Assembly: GCF_900996225.1 (NCBI RefSeq)
Contig: NZ_CAAJGL010000123.1
Location: 1-64,000, forward strand
Length of the DNA: 64,000 bases
Direction: 5' to 3'
Source of the DNA: Paraburkholderia sp. BCC1884
GTDB taxonomy: Bacteria > Pseudomonadota > Gammaproteobacteria > Burkholderiales > Burkholderiaceae
Every line of letters starts with the position of its first letter. The first letter of the stretch is position 1. Below the pieces are notes generated by a model. That model ran no database searches, had not been told where the DNA came from, and saw only the letters and a program-made list of their open reading frames with translations. Position numbers and translations under genes: made by a program. Shown one piece after another: positions 35,317-44,357 of this stretch.

Positions 35317-36495
35317 ATGACGCGTTCGTTGAAAGGTCGAGTGGCGATTGTCGGCATCGGTGAGACGCCCTATTACCGGCACGGCCAGTCGCCCGACGCG
35401 GAGTTCAAGCTCGCGCTGCGGGCCATCCTCGCAGCCTGCGCGGACGCGGGTATCGATCCGCGTGATGTCGATGGCTTCGCCTCATATAGCGACGACCGCA
35501 GCGATGCTTCGCGCCTTGCTGCAGCGCTTGGCTCGAGGCAGTTACGCGCGAGCACCATGCAATGGGGCGGCGGCGGCGGCGGTTGCTGCGCGGCAGTCGC
35601 CAACGGTGCAGCCTCCATTGTCGCGGGACTGGCCGACTGCGTCGTCGTATTCCGGTCACTCGCACAAGGTCAGTACGGACGCTATGGGCGTACGACGGGC
35701 ATTGACACAATCTCCGGTGAAAAAGCGTATCTGATGCCCTACGGTGTGCTCGCGCCACCGCAACGCTTTGCCATGCGCGTGCGGCGCTTCATGCATGAGC
35801 ACGGCGTGCGTCAGGACGCACTGCGCGCCATCGCGTTGGCTTCCTATCATCACGCGCAGTCCAATCCGCGCGCGGTAATGTATGGCAAGCCGCTCGATGT
35901 CGAAAAATACGAGGCGTCGCGCTGGATTGCCGAGCCGTTCCATCTGTTCGACTGCTGCATGGAAAACGACGGGGCGGCCGCGCTGATCCTGGTCCCCGCC
36001 GAGCGGGCGCACGAATTTGGCGACAAGGCTGCGTTTGTGCTCGGCGCGGCCTCGGGCTCCGACCATCGCTTCGCCGCGATTCCGCACAACGGACCGCACT
36101 ACGCCAGCTCGAACTTCGGGACGGTCGCGCCCGATCTCTTTCGCATGGCTGGCATCGGTCCGAGCGACGTCGGGGTAGTGCAAAGCTATGAGAATTTCAC
36201 TGGAGGCGTCGTGATGGCACTCGCCGAACATGGCTTTTTCCCGCCTGCTGCAGCCAATGATTTCCTCACGCTGGAAAACCTCATCGCTCCGGACGGCCGC
36301 CTGCCGCTCAACACCAGTGGCGGCAATCTCGCCGAGTGCTATATGCATGGCTTTGAACTCGTGCTCGAAGCTGTCCGGCAAATCCGCGGTACATCTTGCA
36401 ACCAGGCCCGCCGCAACGATGTGGCGCTCGTGATCGGCGGCCCGATGGTCTCGCCAGTGAGCAACCTTCTGCTTGGATCGAGGGCAACGCAATGA
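35317..36495 (+). CDS. Thiolase-fold protein (lipid-transfer/Ltp-like) paired with DUF35
   Basis: 392 residues, AGGAGG before the ATG. The N-terminus VAIVGIGETPYYR and the segment GGGGGGCCAAVANGAASI match thiolase-like lipid-transfer proteins. A C-terminal GHPxGxxG motif, needed in ordinary thiolases, is not present; that place reads NTSGGNLAECYMHG. Such proteins, when encoded directly next to a DUF35 protein, form complexes, and the characterised steroid example (Ltp2 with ChsH2) is a retro-aldolase. The stop overlaps the DUF35 start (ATGA). I infer C-C bond cleavage of a CoA ester rather than thiolysis. Confidence 0.75.
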   Translation: MTRSLKGRVAIVGIGETPYYRHGQSPDAEFKLALRAILAACADAGIDPRDVDGFASYSDDRSDASRLAAALGSRQLRASTMQWGGGGGGCCAAVANGAASIVAGLADCVVVFRSLAQGQYGRYGRTTGIDTISGEKAYLMPYGVLAPPQRFAMRVRRFMHEHGVRQDALRAIALASYHHAQSNPRAVMYGKPLDVEKYEASRWIAEPFHLFDCCMENDGAAALILVPAERAHEFGDKAAFVLGAASGSDHRFAAIPHNGPHYASSNFGTVAPDLFRMAGIGPSDVGVVQSYENFTGGVVMALAEHGFFPPAAANDFLTLENLIAPDGRLPLNTSGGNLAECYMHGFELVLEAVRQIRGTSCNQARRNDVALVIGGPMVSPVSNLLLGSRATQ

Positions 36496-36959
36496 GTGAG
36501 CAGCACACCACCAGTTATCTCCCCGCCGGCTTGCCGATCCCGGTGTCCGAGCCGGACGGTCTCTCTGCGCCCTACTGGCAGGCGCTGCGCGAGAACCGCC
36601 TGCTAGTGCAGCGATGCCTGCACTGCGGCACACACCAGTTCGGTCCGGAGTGGATCTGTCATGGCTGCCACGCCTTCGATCCTGCATGGGCCGAAGTCGT
36701 GCCGCACGGCCGGATCTATAGCTGGGAGCGCATCTGGCACCCGTCGCACGACGCGCTGAACGGCCACGGACCCTATCTCGCGGTGCTCGTCGAATTGCCC
36801 CATGCGGGACATGTACGCATGATCGGCAATCTGCTCGGTGATCCGCTGCAGGACGTGACCATCGGCGCCGAAGTGGAGGGCGTGTTCGAGCATCACCTCG
36901 ATGGGCAGCCGCCCTACTCTCTGCTGCAATGGCGCCTGCGACGCTCCGGGACCCCATGA
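36492..36959 (+). CDS. DUF35 OB-fold/rubredoxin-like zinc protein, thiolase partner
   Basis: 155 residues; the ATG overlaps the thiolase stop, which fixes the start. The rubredoxin-like zinc ribbon is complete: CLHCG then CHGC with 12 intervening residues. The OB-fold follows (GRIYSWERIWH, PYLAVLVELP, VRMIGNLLG). DUF35 proteins bind thiolase-fold partners and shape the acyl-CoA site. It lies between the thiolase-fold and flavoprotein genes with ATGA overlaps on both sides, so the three are co-translated. Confidence 0.85.
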   Translation: MSEQHTTSYLPAGLPIPVSEPDGLSAPYWQALRENRLLVQRCLHCGTHQFGPEWICHGCHAFDPAWAEVVPHGRIYSWERIWHPSHDALNGHGPYLAVLVELPHAGHVRMIGNLLGDPLQDVTIGAEVEGVFEHHLDGQPPYSLLQWRLRRSGTP

Positions 36960-38656
36960 CCGCGCGCGACCACAACAATACGCGCGACGAACTCTGCGAC
37001 CTGATTGTCGTCGGCGCCGGCGCGGGCGGCATGACCGCGGCACTCACGGCAGCGCACATGGGGCTGAACGTGGTGCTATGTGAGGCCACTGCCCAGGTGG
37101 GCGGGACGACGGCGACGTCCGCGGGCACGCTCTGGCTGCCTGGCAACCGCCACGGCCGGCAGGCCGGCTACACCGATTCCCCACAGGCCGGCGCGCACTA
37201 CCTTCAGGCGATCAGCGGTCCAGACGACGCGCTTGATCGGCGGCACGCGTTTCTCGAAAGCGCGGACACCGCGATCGAATTCCTCGAGCGTCATACGGCG
37301 CTTGCATTCGCAAGCGCGGGTGAGCATCCCGATTACCTCGAAGCGTCCGGCGCCGCGACCCACGGTCGCGCGCTCTCGCCGGTCGAATTTGACGGCCGCC
37401 TGCTGGGCGCCGATTTCGACCGTGTGCGCGCGCCGCTCGACGATTTCCTTTTGCTGGGCGGCATGATGGCCAACAAGGTAGACGTCCAGTCGCTCGTGCG
37501 CCGCTATCGGTCGTGGAAGGCGTTTCGTCGCACCGTGCAACTGGTCGGTCGTTATGCGCGAGATCGCTTACGCTACCGGCGAGGCACGCGGCTCGTGCTT
37601 GGCAACGCACTGGTCGCACGCATGCTGTTCAGCTTGCGCGCGGCCAAGGTCGAGTTGCGTTTTGAAACACGGCTCGTTGGCCTCGACAAGGACGGTTCGG
37701 GAAGAGTATGCGGCGCGACTTTCGAGTCGGGAAACAGCCGTATCAGTCTGCAAGCACGTTGTGGCGTAGTGCTCGCGACGGGTGGAATCGGCCACCATGC
37801 GGAACTGCGCGCGGCGCTCGATCCGAGCGCATTCGAGTCTCTCACGCCGCAGAGCGTGCGCGGTGAAGGGCTCGCGCTCGCGCGCGAGGCGGGCGCAATA
37901 CTGGAGCGGCACCCCGGTGATTTTCTGTGGCAACCTGTCTCGCGCGTTCCCGCATCGGGCGGCGGTCATCGGCTATTTCCGCATCTCTACCTTGATCGCG
38001 CAAAGCCCGGCCTGCTCGCGGTCGACCACGCGGGGCGGCGCTTCGTCAATGAAGGCGCGTCGTATCATCATTTCGTCGCAGCGATGATTGAAAGGGCTGC
38101 TGACCGGCCTGCGTATCTGATTTGCGATGCTGCGTTCGTCAGGCGCTACGGGCTCGGCGTAATTCCACCAGGCACACGCAACCTGCGGCATTTTGAGCGC
38201 GCCGGCTATCTTGTCATCGCCCAATCGCCGGAGGAACTGGCGAAACGACTCGGTATCGACGCAGGAGCGTTCAGCGACACGATTCGGCAGAACAACGAAT
38301 ACGCCGTGAGCGGAACGGACGCAGAGTTTGGAAAGGGCGCCACGCCCGTCAGCCGTTTCAACGGCGACGCGCAGCATCACCCGAACCCGTGTCTTGGGCG
38401 GATCGCGACGGCGCCGTTCTGCGCGCTTGCCATCTGGCCCGCCGACGCCGCGAGCAGCAGCGGCTTGCGCACGGACGCCGACGGCCGCGTGCTCGACATC
38501 CATGATCGCGCCATCGCGGGGCTCTATGCGTGCGGCAACGACATGGCTTCGGTCATGCGCGGCACTTATCCGGGGCCCGGCGCGACGCTCGGCCCTGCGA
38601 TCGTATTTGGTTGGCGCGTCGCGCGGCATGCCGAAGCAACGCTGCGCAGTTCGTAG
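36956..38656 (+). CDS. FAD-dependent dehydrogenase, 3-ketosteroid-delta1-dehydrogenase-like
   Basis: 566 residues, start fixed by ATGA overlap. The dinucleotide motif LIVVGAGAGGMTAAL is at about 14-28, followed by EATAQVGGTTATSAGTLWLP. The C-terminus GTYPGPGATLGPAIVFGWR is the KstD/fumarate-reductase-type signature that closes the FAD site. The length matches KstD proteins. It may introduce a double bond next to a carbonyl in a cyclic substrate; other members act on non-steroid enones, so steroid specificity is not established. Confidence 0.8.
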   Translation: MTARDHNNTRDELCDLIVVGAGAGGMTAALTAAHMGLNVVLCEATAQVGGTTATSAGTLWLPGNRHGRQAGYTDSPQAGAHYLQAISGPDDALDRRHAFLESADTAIEFLERHTALAFASAGEHPDYLEASGAATHGRALSPVEFDGRLLGADFDRVRAPLDDFLLLGGMMANKVDVQSLVRRYRSWKAFRRTVQLVGRYARDRLRYRRGTRLVLGNALVARMLFSLRAAKVELRFETRLVGLDKDGSGRVCGATFESGNSRISLQARCGVVLATGGIGHHAELRAALDPSAFESLTPQSVRGEGLALAREAGAILERHPGDFLWQPVSRVPASGGGHRLFPHLYLDRAKPGLLAVDHAGRRFVNEGASYHHFVAAMIERAADRPAYLICDAAFVRRYGLGVIPPGTRNLRHFERAGYLVIAQSPEELAKRLGIDAGAFSDTIRQNNEYAVSGTDAEFGKGATPVSRFNGDAQHHPNPCLGRIATAPFCALAIWPADAASSSGLRTDADGRVLDIHDRAIAGLYACGNDMASVMRGTYPGPGATLGPAIVFGWRVARHAEATLRSS

Positions 38657-38690
38657 ATAGGCGCCACCGGCTGCGCCTTCCTGCCTATCT
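38655..38690 (+). terminator. Possible hairpin terminator after the flavoprotein gene
   Basis: AGATAGGC (38655-38662) pairs with GCCTATCT (38683-38690) across a 20-base loop, followed by TGTTG. It overlaps the stop codon of the dehydrogenase. The poor U-tract makes it a weak candidate. Confidence 0.35.
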
Positions 38691-38815
38691 TGTTGAGCGC
38701 TGCCGCGCGATGGACCCGTGCGGGGTCGCGCGACAGTAACGCGGCGTCGTAGCCGTGTCTCGCGAACTCGTCGACTGTGGCCCGGCCCACCCCGGCACCG
38801 GACAACCTTGGCCAT
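38683..38815 (-). pseudogene. Remnant of a short-chain dehydrogenase N-terminus
   Basis: On the minus strand MAKVV starts at 38815 and, after a one-base frame change, continues as SGAGVGRATVDEFARHGYD and ALLSRDPARV. This is the nucleotide-binding start of an SDR (GxxxGxG). The match ends after about 40 residues, and the rest of the gene is missing. The surrounding 38657-39119 stretch shows no other gene. Confidence 0.5.
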
Positions 38816-39119
38816 CGCGTTGCCCCGTTTATCGCTCGAATGCGGCCGAACGGAAGCTTCGGAAATTCGGGCGTTCAATAAAAACATTGTCCAGCGATGT
38901 GTCGAGCAGTTTCTGTCCCCGAGGAAACCAGCGATACTTGAATCACATACAGTCTGCGCGCCGAACCGGGCGCCAATGCGTCGTCCCGTGAATTACAATG
39001 CGCTGGCCACGCGACAGCCCGCCCGCCACACCGTGCTCCTGCCGCGATAAGGCGCGCTGTATCGACCACCCGCTGACGCACTGCAGCGAGGCCATGCGAC
39101 TAGTCTGGGTATACCCAAT

Positions 39120-42100
39120 ATGCTGACCTATAACAAAACCACAGCGATATACGGGGCAATTGCCGCACTCACCATCACGATTTTTGTGTTCGATTGCCTG
39201 ACGCCGCTCGGCGTCGCCGTCTGGATTCTCTACCTTGCCCCGGTCGCCCTTTGTCTCTTTGTCAGGGACGCAGCCGCCCCACTGATATCGGCGCTGATAT
39301 CCACGCTGTTCATTGCGGGGGGCTTCTTCCTTTCGAGTGGTACGCCGACCATGAGCGTGCCTGTCGTTCTGATGAATCGCGCGTTTGCCATCCTCACTAT
39401 CTGGAGCGTGGGCGCCATGGCTTTCATGTACGTCCGTTCGCGTACCAGACTTGAGAGACTGACCCGATTCCAGCACGCCCAGGTACAGGTCGCGATGCAG
39501 ATTCGCGGCGCAACCACGCCCTCTACGTTGGGCGCGTCGGTTCTGCGCGTCCTGACGACGCTGACCGACGCCCAGGTCGGCGCAATCTATGTCCGCGACG
39601 AAGACCTTTTGCGTCGCATCGCCACCTGGGCGCTGCCCGAGCCCGACGCCGCGCCGGCGATCATTCCGCTCGGCGCCGGACTGATCGGCCAGGCCGCACG
39701 GGAAGGACGGACGCTCAAGATCGTGGACGCGCCGCCAGGATACCTGCATATCGGCTCGGCACTCGGCGACGGGCATCCGTCGCAAATCTTCGTCACGCCG
39801 CTGACTGCCGACGGCGTGGTAGTCGGGGCGCTCGAACTCGGCTTCGCCTCGGGCCAACGGCCGCTCGACGAGACTGAACAGCTGGTGGAAGGCGTGGCCG
39901 AAAGCATCGGCATGGCGCTTCGCTCGGCAAGCTATCGTGCTCGCCTGGAGAAACTGCTGGAGGAGACGCAGCGCCAAAGTGAACAGTTGCAGGTGCAACA
40001 GGAAGAACTGCGCGTCACGAACGAGGAACTGCAGGAACAGAGCCGCGCGCTGATGGACTCCCAGGCGAGCCTGGAAACGCAACATGCCGAACTCGAACAG
40101 AAAAACGTACTGCTCGAAGGCTATGCCCACCGTCTGGAAGCACAAAAAACGGAACTTCTGGTCGTGCAGCAGGCGCAGGAGGTCAATGCAATACGCCTTG
40201 AAGACGCCAGCCGCTACAAGTCCGAGTTCCTGGCCAATATGTCGCATGAACTGCGCACGCCGCTCAACAGTTCACTGATCCTCGCGCAACTTCTGGAGCG
40301 CAACAAAGACGGCAACCTGACCTCGGAACAGGTGCGCTACGCCGCAACGATCCATGCGTCGAACAACGCGCTGCTCGTTCTGATCAACGACATTCTCGAC
40401 CTGTCGAAAGTCGAGGCCGGACAGATCGCGATCGAATGCGAACCGGTCGCGATCGATGCCTTGATGCTCTCGTTGCAGCAGACCTTCGCACCCATCGCGC
40501 AGGAGAAAGGCCTCGATTTTCGTGTCGATCGAACGGCCGGTGTGCCCGATGTCATGATCACCGACAACCAGCGCGTCGAGCAGATTCTCCGAAACCTGGT
40601 GGCGAACGCGATGAAGTTTACCGAGCATGGAGAAGTCCGTCTCGTGGTTGAACGCGTCGACGAGACGCTCCGCTTCGACGTCCATGATTCGGGAATCGGC
40701 ATCGCCGCGGATAAACTCGAACTTATCTTCGAAGCGTTTCAGCAGGCCGACGGCACCACCAGTCGTCGATTCGGCGGCAGCGGTCTGGGCCTTTCGATTT
40801 CGCGCGAATTCTCCCGCCTGCTCGGTGGCAGGATCAGCGTCGCGAGCGAGGAAGGCGTCGGTAGCGTGTTTAGCCTCACGCTGCCGGTTTGCTTCACACC
40901 CGCCGCGCGAGCTGCCGCAGCAGTCGACGCGACGCGGCCCACCCCGTCTGCGAGCCCGACACCTGCCGCGGAAAAAGGGGGACTGGCGGGCGCCGTACCG
41001 CGCTTGCAGGTCTCCGTGTCAGCCGGACAGAGTCGGGGCGAGCTGCCGGAATCGCTGAGCACTTCAGTAACCGCCGACTCGATTCCCGACGATCGGAACC
41101 ACCGTCAGCGCGGCGAACGACTTATTCTGGCTATTGAGGACGACGCCGCCTTCGCGGCTATTTTGCGCGACCTCGCACACGACCTGAACTTCGACTTCGT
41201 CCACGCAACGAATGCCGCCAGCGGTCTTGCTCTCGCGCGCGAAACACAACCGGCCGGCATCTTGCTGGACATCGGCTTGCCGGACCGGTCAGGACTCACG
41301 GTGCTTGAATGGCTCAAGCAGGATTCGCTCACCCGCCATTTGCCGATCCATATCGTATCCGCGACCGACCATGCCGAACGGGCCAGGTTCCTTGGCGCGG
41401 TCGGCTATACGTTGAAACCCACTGCGCGAGAGACGCTCGAGGCGGCACTTCTGCAACTCGAAACCCGGCTCGAACAACCGATGCGCCGCGTGCTCGTGGT
41501 CGAAGACGATGCCGTGATGAGCGAGAGTATTCGCACCCTACTGGAAACTGACAAGACGGAGATCGTCCTGTCTTCCACGCTGGGCGATGCACTCCGGCAG
41601 ATGGAAACGAGCCGCTTCGACTGCATCGTGACGGACCTCGCTCTGCCGGACGGCACGGGCTACGATCTGCTCGAACAGCTCGCCGCCAATCTCTCCTGGG
41701 TGACAGTGCCCGTCATCGTCTACACCGGGCGGGTGCTGTCCGACGACGAAGAGCAAAGGCTGCGGCGCTATTCGAAGTCGATCATCATCAAGGGGGCAAG
41801 ATCTCCCGAACGTCTGCTCGACGAAGTGACGTTATTTCTGCACAGCGTCGAATCCTCGTTGCCGCCAGAGCAGCAAAGAATGCTTCGCGCGGTACGGCAG
41901 CGCGATCGTGAATTCGAAGGGCGAACCATCCTGCTGGCCGAAGACGACGTGCGCAACATCTTTGCGCTTTCGCACGTGATCGAGCCGCTCGGCGCGGCCC
42001 TGAGAATCGCGCGCAACGGCCTCGAAGCGCTGCAGGCGCTGGAACGCGAACCCGACATCGACCTCGTTCTGATGGACGTCATGATGCCGGAAATGGACGG

Positions 42101-42290
42101 GCTCAGCGCCACCCGGGAAATTCGCCGCAGCGACCGGTTCGGGCGGGTTCCGGTGATCGCACTGACGGCCAAGGCTATGGCTGACGATCGTCAGCGCTGT
42201 CTCGAGGCCGGGGCGGACGACTACATTTCCAAACCGATCGACGTCGAGAAAATGATCGCGCTGTGCAGGGTGTGGTTGCAACAACGGTAG
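39120..42290 (+). CDS. Hybrid sensor histidine kinase with GAF and three receiver domains
   Basis: 1056 residues. Four hydrophobic spans lie in 1-105 without a large periplasmic loop. A GAF domain covers about 130-270 and a long coiled coil 272-365. HisKA follows with phospho-acceptor His376 in FLANMSHELRTPLN, then HATPase (NLVANAMKF, DSGIGI, FGGSGLGLS) to about 590. Three CheY-like receivers come next: near 662 (LLDIGLP), near 782 (VTDLALP) and from 935 with Asp986 (LMDVMMPEMDG). No response regulator or output gene is adjacent. No good ribosome site was seen; GGGTATACCC lies just upstream. Confidence 0.88.
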   Translation: MLTYNKTTAIYGAIAALTITIFVFDCLTPLGVAVWILYLAPVALCLFVRDAAAPLISALISTLFIAGGFFLSSGTPTMSVPVVLMNRAFAILTIWSVGAMAFMYVRSRTRLERLTRFQHAQVQVAMQIRGATTPSTLGASVLRVLTTLTDAQVGAIYVRDEDLLRRIATWALPEPDAAPAIIPLGAGLIGQAAREGRTLKIVDAPPGYLHIGSALGDGHPSQIFVTPLTADGVVVGALELGFASGQRPLDETEQLVEGVAESIGMALRSASYRARLEKLLEETQRQSEQLQVQQEELRVTNEELQEQSRALMDSQASLETQHAELEQKNVLLEGYAHRLEAQKTELLVVQQAQEVNAIRLEDASRYKSEFLANMSHELRTPLNSSLILAQLLERNKDGNLTSEQVRYAATIHASNNALLVLINDILDLSKVEAGQIAIECEPVAIDALMLSLQQTFAPIAQEKGLDFRVDRTAGVPDVMITDNQRVEQILRNLVANAMKFTEHGEVRLVVERVDETLRFDVHDSGIGIAADKLELIFEAFQQADGTTSRRFGGSGLGLSISREFSRLLGGRISVASEEGVGSVFSLTLPVCFTPAARAAAAVDATRPTPSASPTPAAEKGGLAGAVPRLQVSVSAGQSRGELPESLSTSVTADSIPDDRNHRQRGERLILAIEDDAAFAAILRDLAHDLNFDFVHATNAASGLALARETQPAGILLDIGLPDRSGLTVLEWLKQDSLTRHLPIHIVSATDHAERARFLGAVGYTLKPTARETLEAALLQLETRLEQPMRRVLVVEDDAVMSESIRTLLETDKTEIVLSSTLGDALRQMETSRFDCIVTDLALPDGTGYDLLEQLAANLSWVTVPVIVYTGRVLSDDEEQRLRRYSKSIIIKGARSPERLLDEVTLFLHSVESSLPPEQQRMLRAVRQRDREFEGRTILLAEDDVRNIFALSHVIEPLGAALRIARNGLEALQALEREPDIDLVLMDVMMPEMDGLSATREIRRSDRFGRVPVIALTAKAMADDRQRCLEAGADDYISKPIDVEKMIALCRVWLQQR

Positions 42291-42591
42291 CGGACGGCAT
42301 GGTCGCGAGTTCGGGGAACCAGCACGCCATTCGGGGTCATTCAATCTGAATGCCCGAATCCCGTCGGGGGAGGCCGAGATGGAAGCGATTCATTTCCCGC
42401 TCGAAGACGACGGCCGCCGCCAGTGTGCTCTTGCCGCGGCGACCGGCTGTACACCATGCATGAAGTAGGCCTATAGCGCGTGCGGATCCTCGTCCGAGAT
42501 TTTTGCAAACGACGGGTGCGCTCGTTGCACGCCGCTTCGATAGCGCTGACCTACAATAAAAGCATGGTTGCGACCTTGTCAGGAGGCTGCC
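42291..42591. other. Intergenic stretch without a recognisable gene
   Basis: About 300 bases between the kinase and the small membrane protein. Short open frames on both strands show no family resemblance. The only clear signal is the AGGAGG ribosome site at 42581-42586 belonging to the next gene. Confidence 0.4.
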
Positions 42592-42750
42592 ATGACCCAA
42601 TCCATGATCTACATCGTTGTTGGCTTGGTGGTCTTGCTGGTCGCCGCGTTCATGGTCGCGCAACAGTTCAGGCGCGATTATCCGGAAGAGCGGATGACTC
42701 AATGGCTTGATTCGCACAATATGAGTTGGCTGCACCGTCACAAACATTGA
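42592..42750 (+). CDS. Small membrane protein, 52 residues
   Basis: ATG 42592 has a perfect AGGAGG five bases upstream. Residues 5-23 form one hydrophobic span (MIYIVVGLVVLLVAAFMVA), and the remainder is a basic, polar tail rich in Arg, His and Trp (RRDYPEERMTQW, WLHRHKH). The topology is probably N-out with a cytosolic tail. I do not recognise a family. It lies 77 bases before the ModA-like gene in the same direction. Confidence 0.7.
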   Translation: MTQSMIYIVVGLVVLLVAAFMVAQQFRRDYPEERMTQWLDSHNMSWLHRHKH

Positions 42751-42827
42751 TACCGCGTCGCACAATGAAAAACTCCGAATCAGTCGGAGATTCATGCGAT
42801 ACGCCGCTCAACGGCGAGGCAGGATCC

Positions 42828-43586
42828 ATGAACGCGAAACTTAAGCGCATCAGCTTGGGGGCCTTTCTGGCCAGTTCATTCTGTACGTTCGCTGCGTCAA
42901 TTCAGGCAGCCGACATCAAGGTTATGAGCGATAGCCCCCTTGAGCCCGCCTTGACCAGGGTCGTCGATCTTTATCGCCAGCAGACACATAACCAGGTCAG
43001 CCTGGTGTTCGATCCATCACCGGTCGTAAGAAAAAGGATTGAAGACGGTGAAGCGGCCGACGTTGTTATCGTCCAGCCGGACTTCGCTGAGAATCTTACG
43101 AAGTCGGGCAAGGTGATTGCCGGGGACAGACCGATAATTGCTCACGTTGGCGTTGGCCTCGGTAACCGCAAGGACAGTCCGGCGTACGATATTTCAACTG
43201 CTGAGAAACTCAAAAACACGTTGCTCGGTGCGGACCTCCTTGTTTTTAACAGCGTTAAATCAGGCGAGGCCTTTGCAAACACCCTTGAGCAGCTGGGAAT
43301 TGCGGAAACACTCAAGCCGAAGATTGTGCGCACGACTCCCAACGGGATTTTTGAGCCCGTGTTAAAGGGCAACGGCAACGACATGGTTGCGGGTACGATA
43401 CCGCTCATCGCGACGACACCCGGCATAAAACTCCTGGGGCCGCTCCCGGGTGATCTCCAGAGCACTCTTGCGTACACCGCCGTACTCATGACGAACGCCT
43501 CACAACGTGATGCAGCCGAAGGTTTCATCGCGTTCCTGGTGTCACCACAAGCGAAGGCGACGTTCGCCGCGAACGGCGCAAAGTGA
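42828..43586 (+). CDS. ModA-like substrate-binding protein
   Basis: 252 residues from ATG 42828 (AGGCAGGA upstream). A signal peptide ends after IQAA, before DIKVMSDSPL. The body follows the molybdate-type type II binding fold: VVDLYRQQTHNQVSLVF, VVIVQPDFAENLTKSGKV, GAGI-like replaced by VGLGNRKDSP, and a C-terminal YTAVLMTNASQ with FLVSPQAKATF. No permease or ATPase gene is adjacent, so the ligand is open; some orphan relatives bind other oxyanions or organic acids. Confidence 0.78.
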   Translation: MNAKLKRISLGAFLASSFCTFAASIQAADIKVMSDSPLEPALTRVVDLYRQQTHNQVSLVFDPSPVVRKRIEDGEAADVVIVQPDFAENLTKSGKVIAGDRPIIAHVGVGLGNRKDSPAYDISTAEKLKNTLLGADLLVFNSVKSGEAFANTLEQLGIAETLKPKIVRTTPNGIFEPVLKGNGNDMVAGTIPLIATTPGIKLLGPLPGDLQSTLAYTAVLMTNASQRDAAEGFIAFLVSPQAKATFAANGAK

Positions 43587-43886
43587 CTTGACGGAACACC
43601 GAAGAAATCAGCGATTGAGTTTGCCTCGATTTGTCGCAGCGAGCTGCGCCAGGGGTTTGGGCACGCTGTTCTGGTGCCTGCGAATGGCGCAGATATTGGT
43701 TTTGTAAGGCTGATCGAAACGTCGACCATCAAGCGTTGACCGCAACGTCAGGAATCCTGCACCCGGCCAATTGTCGCGTAAAAAAGATTCCTATTTCGGG
43801 CTGAACGTTGATTCACTCCGCTATTGGCGGTACCCTCAAATGGTTGATGGTCGTCGAATGCGATTCAACCCGGAGGCAACCGTTTC
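43587..43886 (+). other. In-frame open extension after the ModA-like stop, then intergenic
   Basis: Reading on in frame past the ModA-like TGA (43584-43586) gives 50 sense codons to a TGA at 43738-43740 (LDGTPKKSAIEFASICRS, then VLVPANGADIGFVRLIETS). Composition looks coding, but there is no start codon with a ribosome site. It may be a remnant of another gene. The remainder up to 43886 holds only the GGAGG site (43872-43876) of the next gene. Confidence 0.3.
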
Positions 43887-44357
43887 GTGATGCGAGCGCG
43901 GGCTTTCTCTTACATCCTCGCCTTGAGCGCGGTCCTGGGCGGATGCGGCAAGGACGGATCGCGAAACGCTACTCTGGATGCGGGTGCATCCGCGAGTCAG
44001 GCGCCAGCCCAGCTTGGGCAGTCCGCGAGCGACACGGCCGCCGCTTCGGGTGCCCAGGAGCATAGCGCGCCAGCGGCCGTCACCAAGGCGCAGTTGCCGG
44101 GGGAAGCCGCCGAAACAATGCGTCTGATCAAAACGGGTGGCCCTTTCCCGTTTGGCGAGGATGGTGTTTTGTTCCGTAACACCGCGGCATTACTGCCGCT
44201 GCATCCGCGCGGCTATTACCACGCATACACCGTTCGCTCACCTGGCTCGGCGGACCGTGGGCAGCGACGTATCGTATGTGGTGGACCGCGTAGACAGATC
44301 ACTGACTGCTATTACACCGACAATTACTACGCCAGTTTCAAACGCATTGCAGAGTGA
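43887..44357 (+). CDS. RNase N1/T1-like lipoprotein with altered catalytic residues
   Basis: 156 residues from GTG 43887 (ATG 43890 is an alternative; GGAGG upstream). A lipobox LGGC gives lipid-modified Cys20, followed by an Ala/Ser-rich linker to about 68. The rest matches the microbial RNase Sa family: GGPFPFGEDGVLFRN, RGYYHAYTV, RRIVCGG, CYYTDNYYASF. In RNase Sa the general base is Glu in YYHEYTV and the acid is His in GDHYATF. Here these are Ala113 and Tyr147, while Arg124 and Arg128 are kept. The fold seems intact but catalysis should be lost or strongly reduced. Confidence 0.75.
   Translation: MMRARAFSYILALSAVLGGCGKDGSRNATLDAGASASQAPAQLGQSASDTAAASGAQEHSAPAAVTKAQLPGEAAETMRLIKTGGPFPFGEDGVLFRNTAALLPLHPRGYYHAYTVRSPGSADRGQRRIVCGGPRRQITDCYYTDNYYASFKRIAE

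Noticed and set aside
42337..42480. Minus-strand segment with a GKST sequence that resembles a Walker A motif
   Set aside because: The context lacks hydrophobic beta-strand and other P-loop features, and the frame has no start signal.
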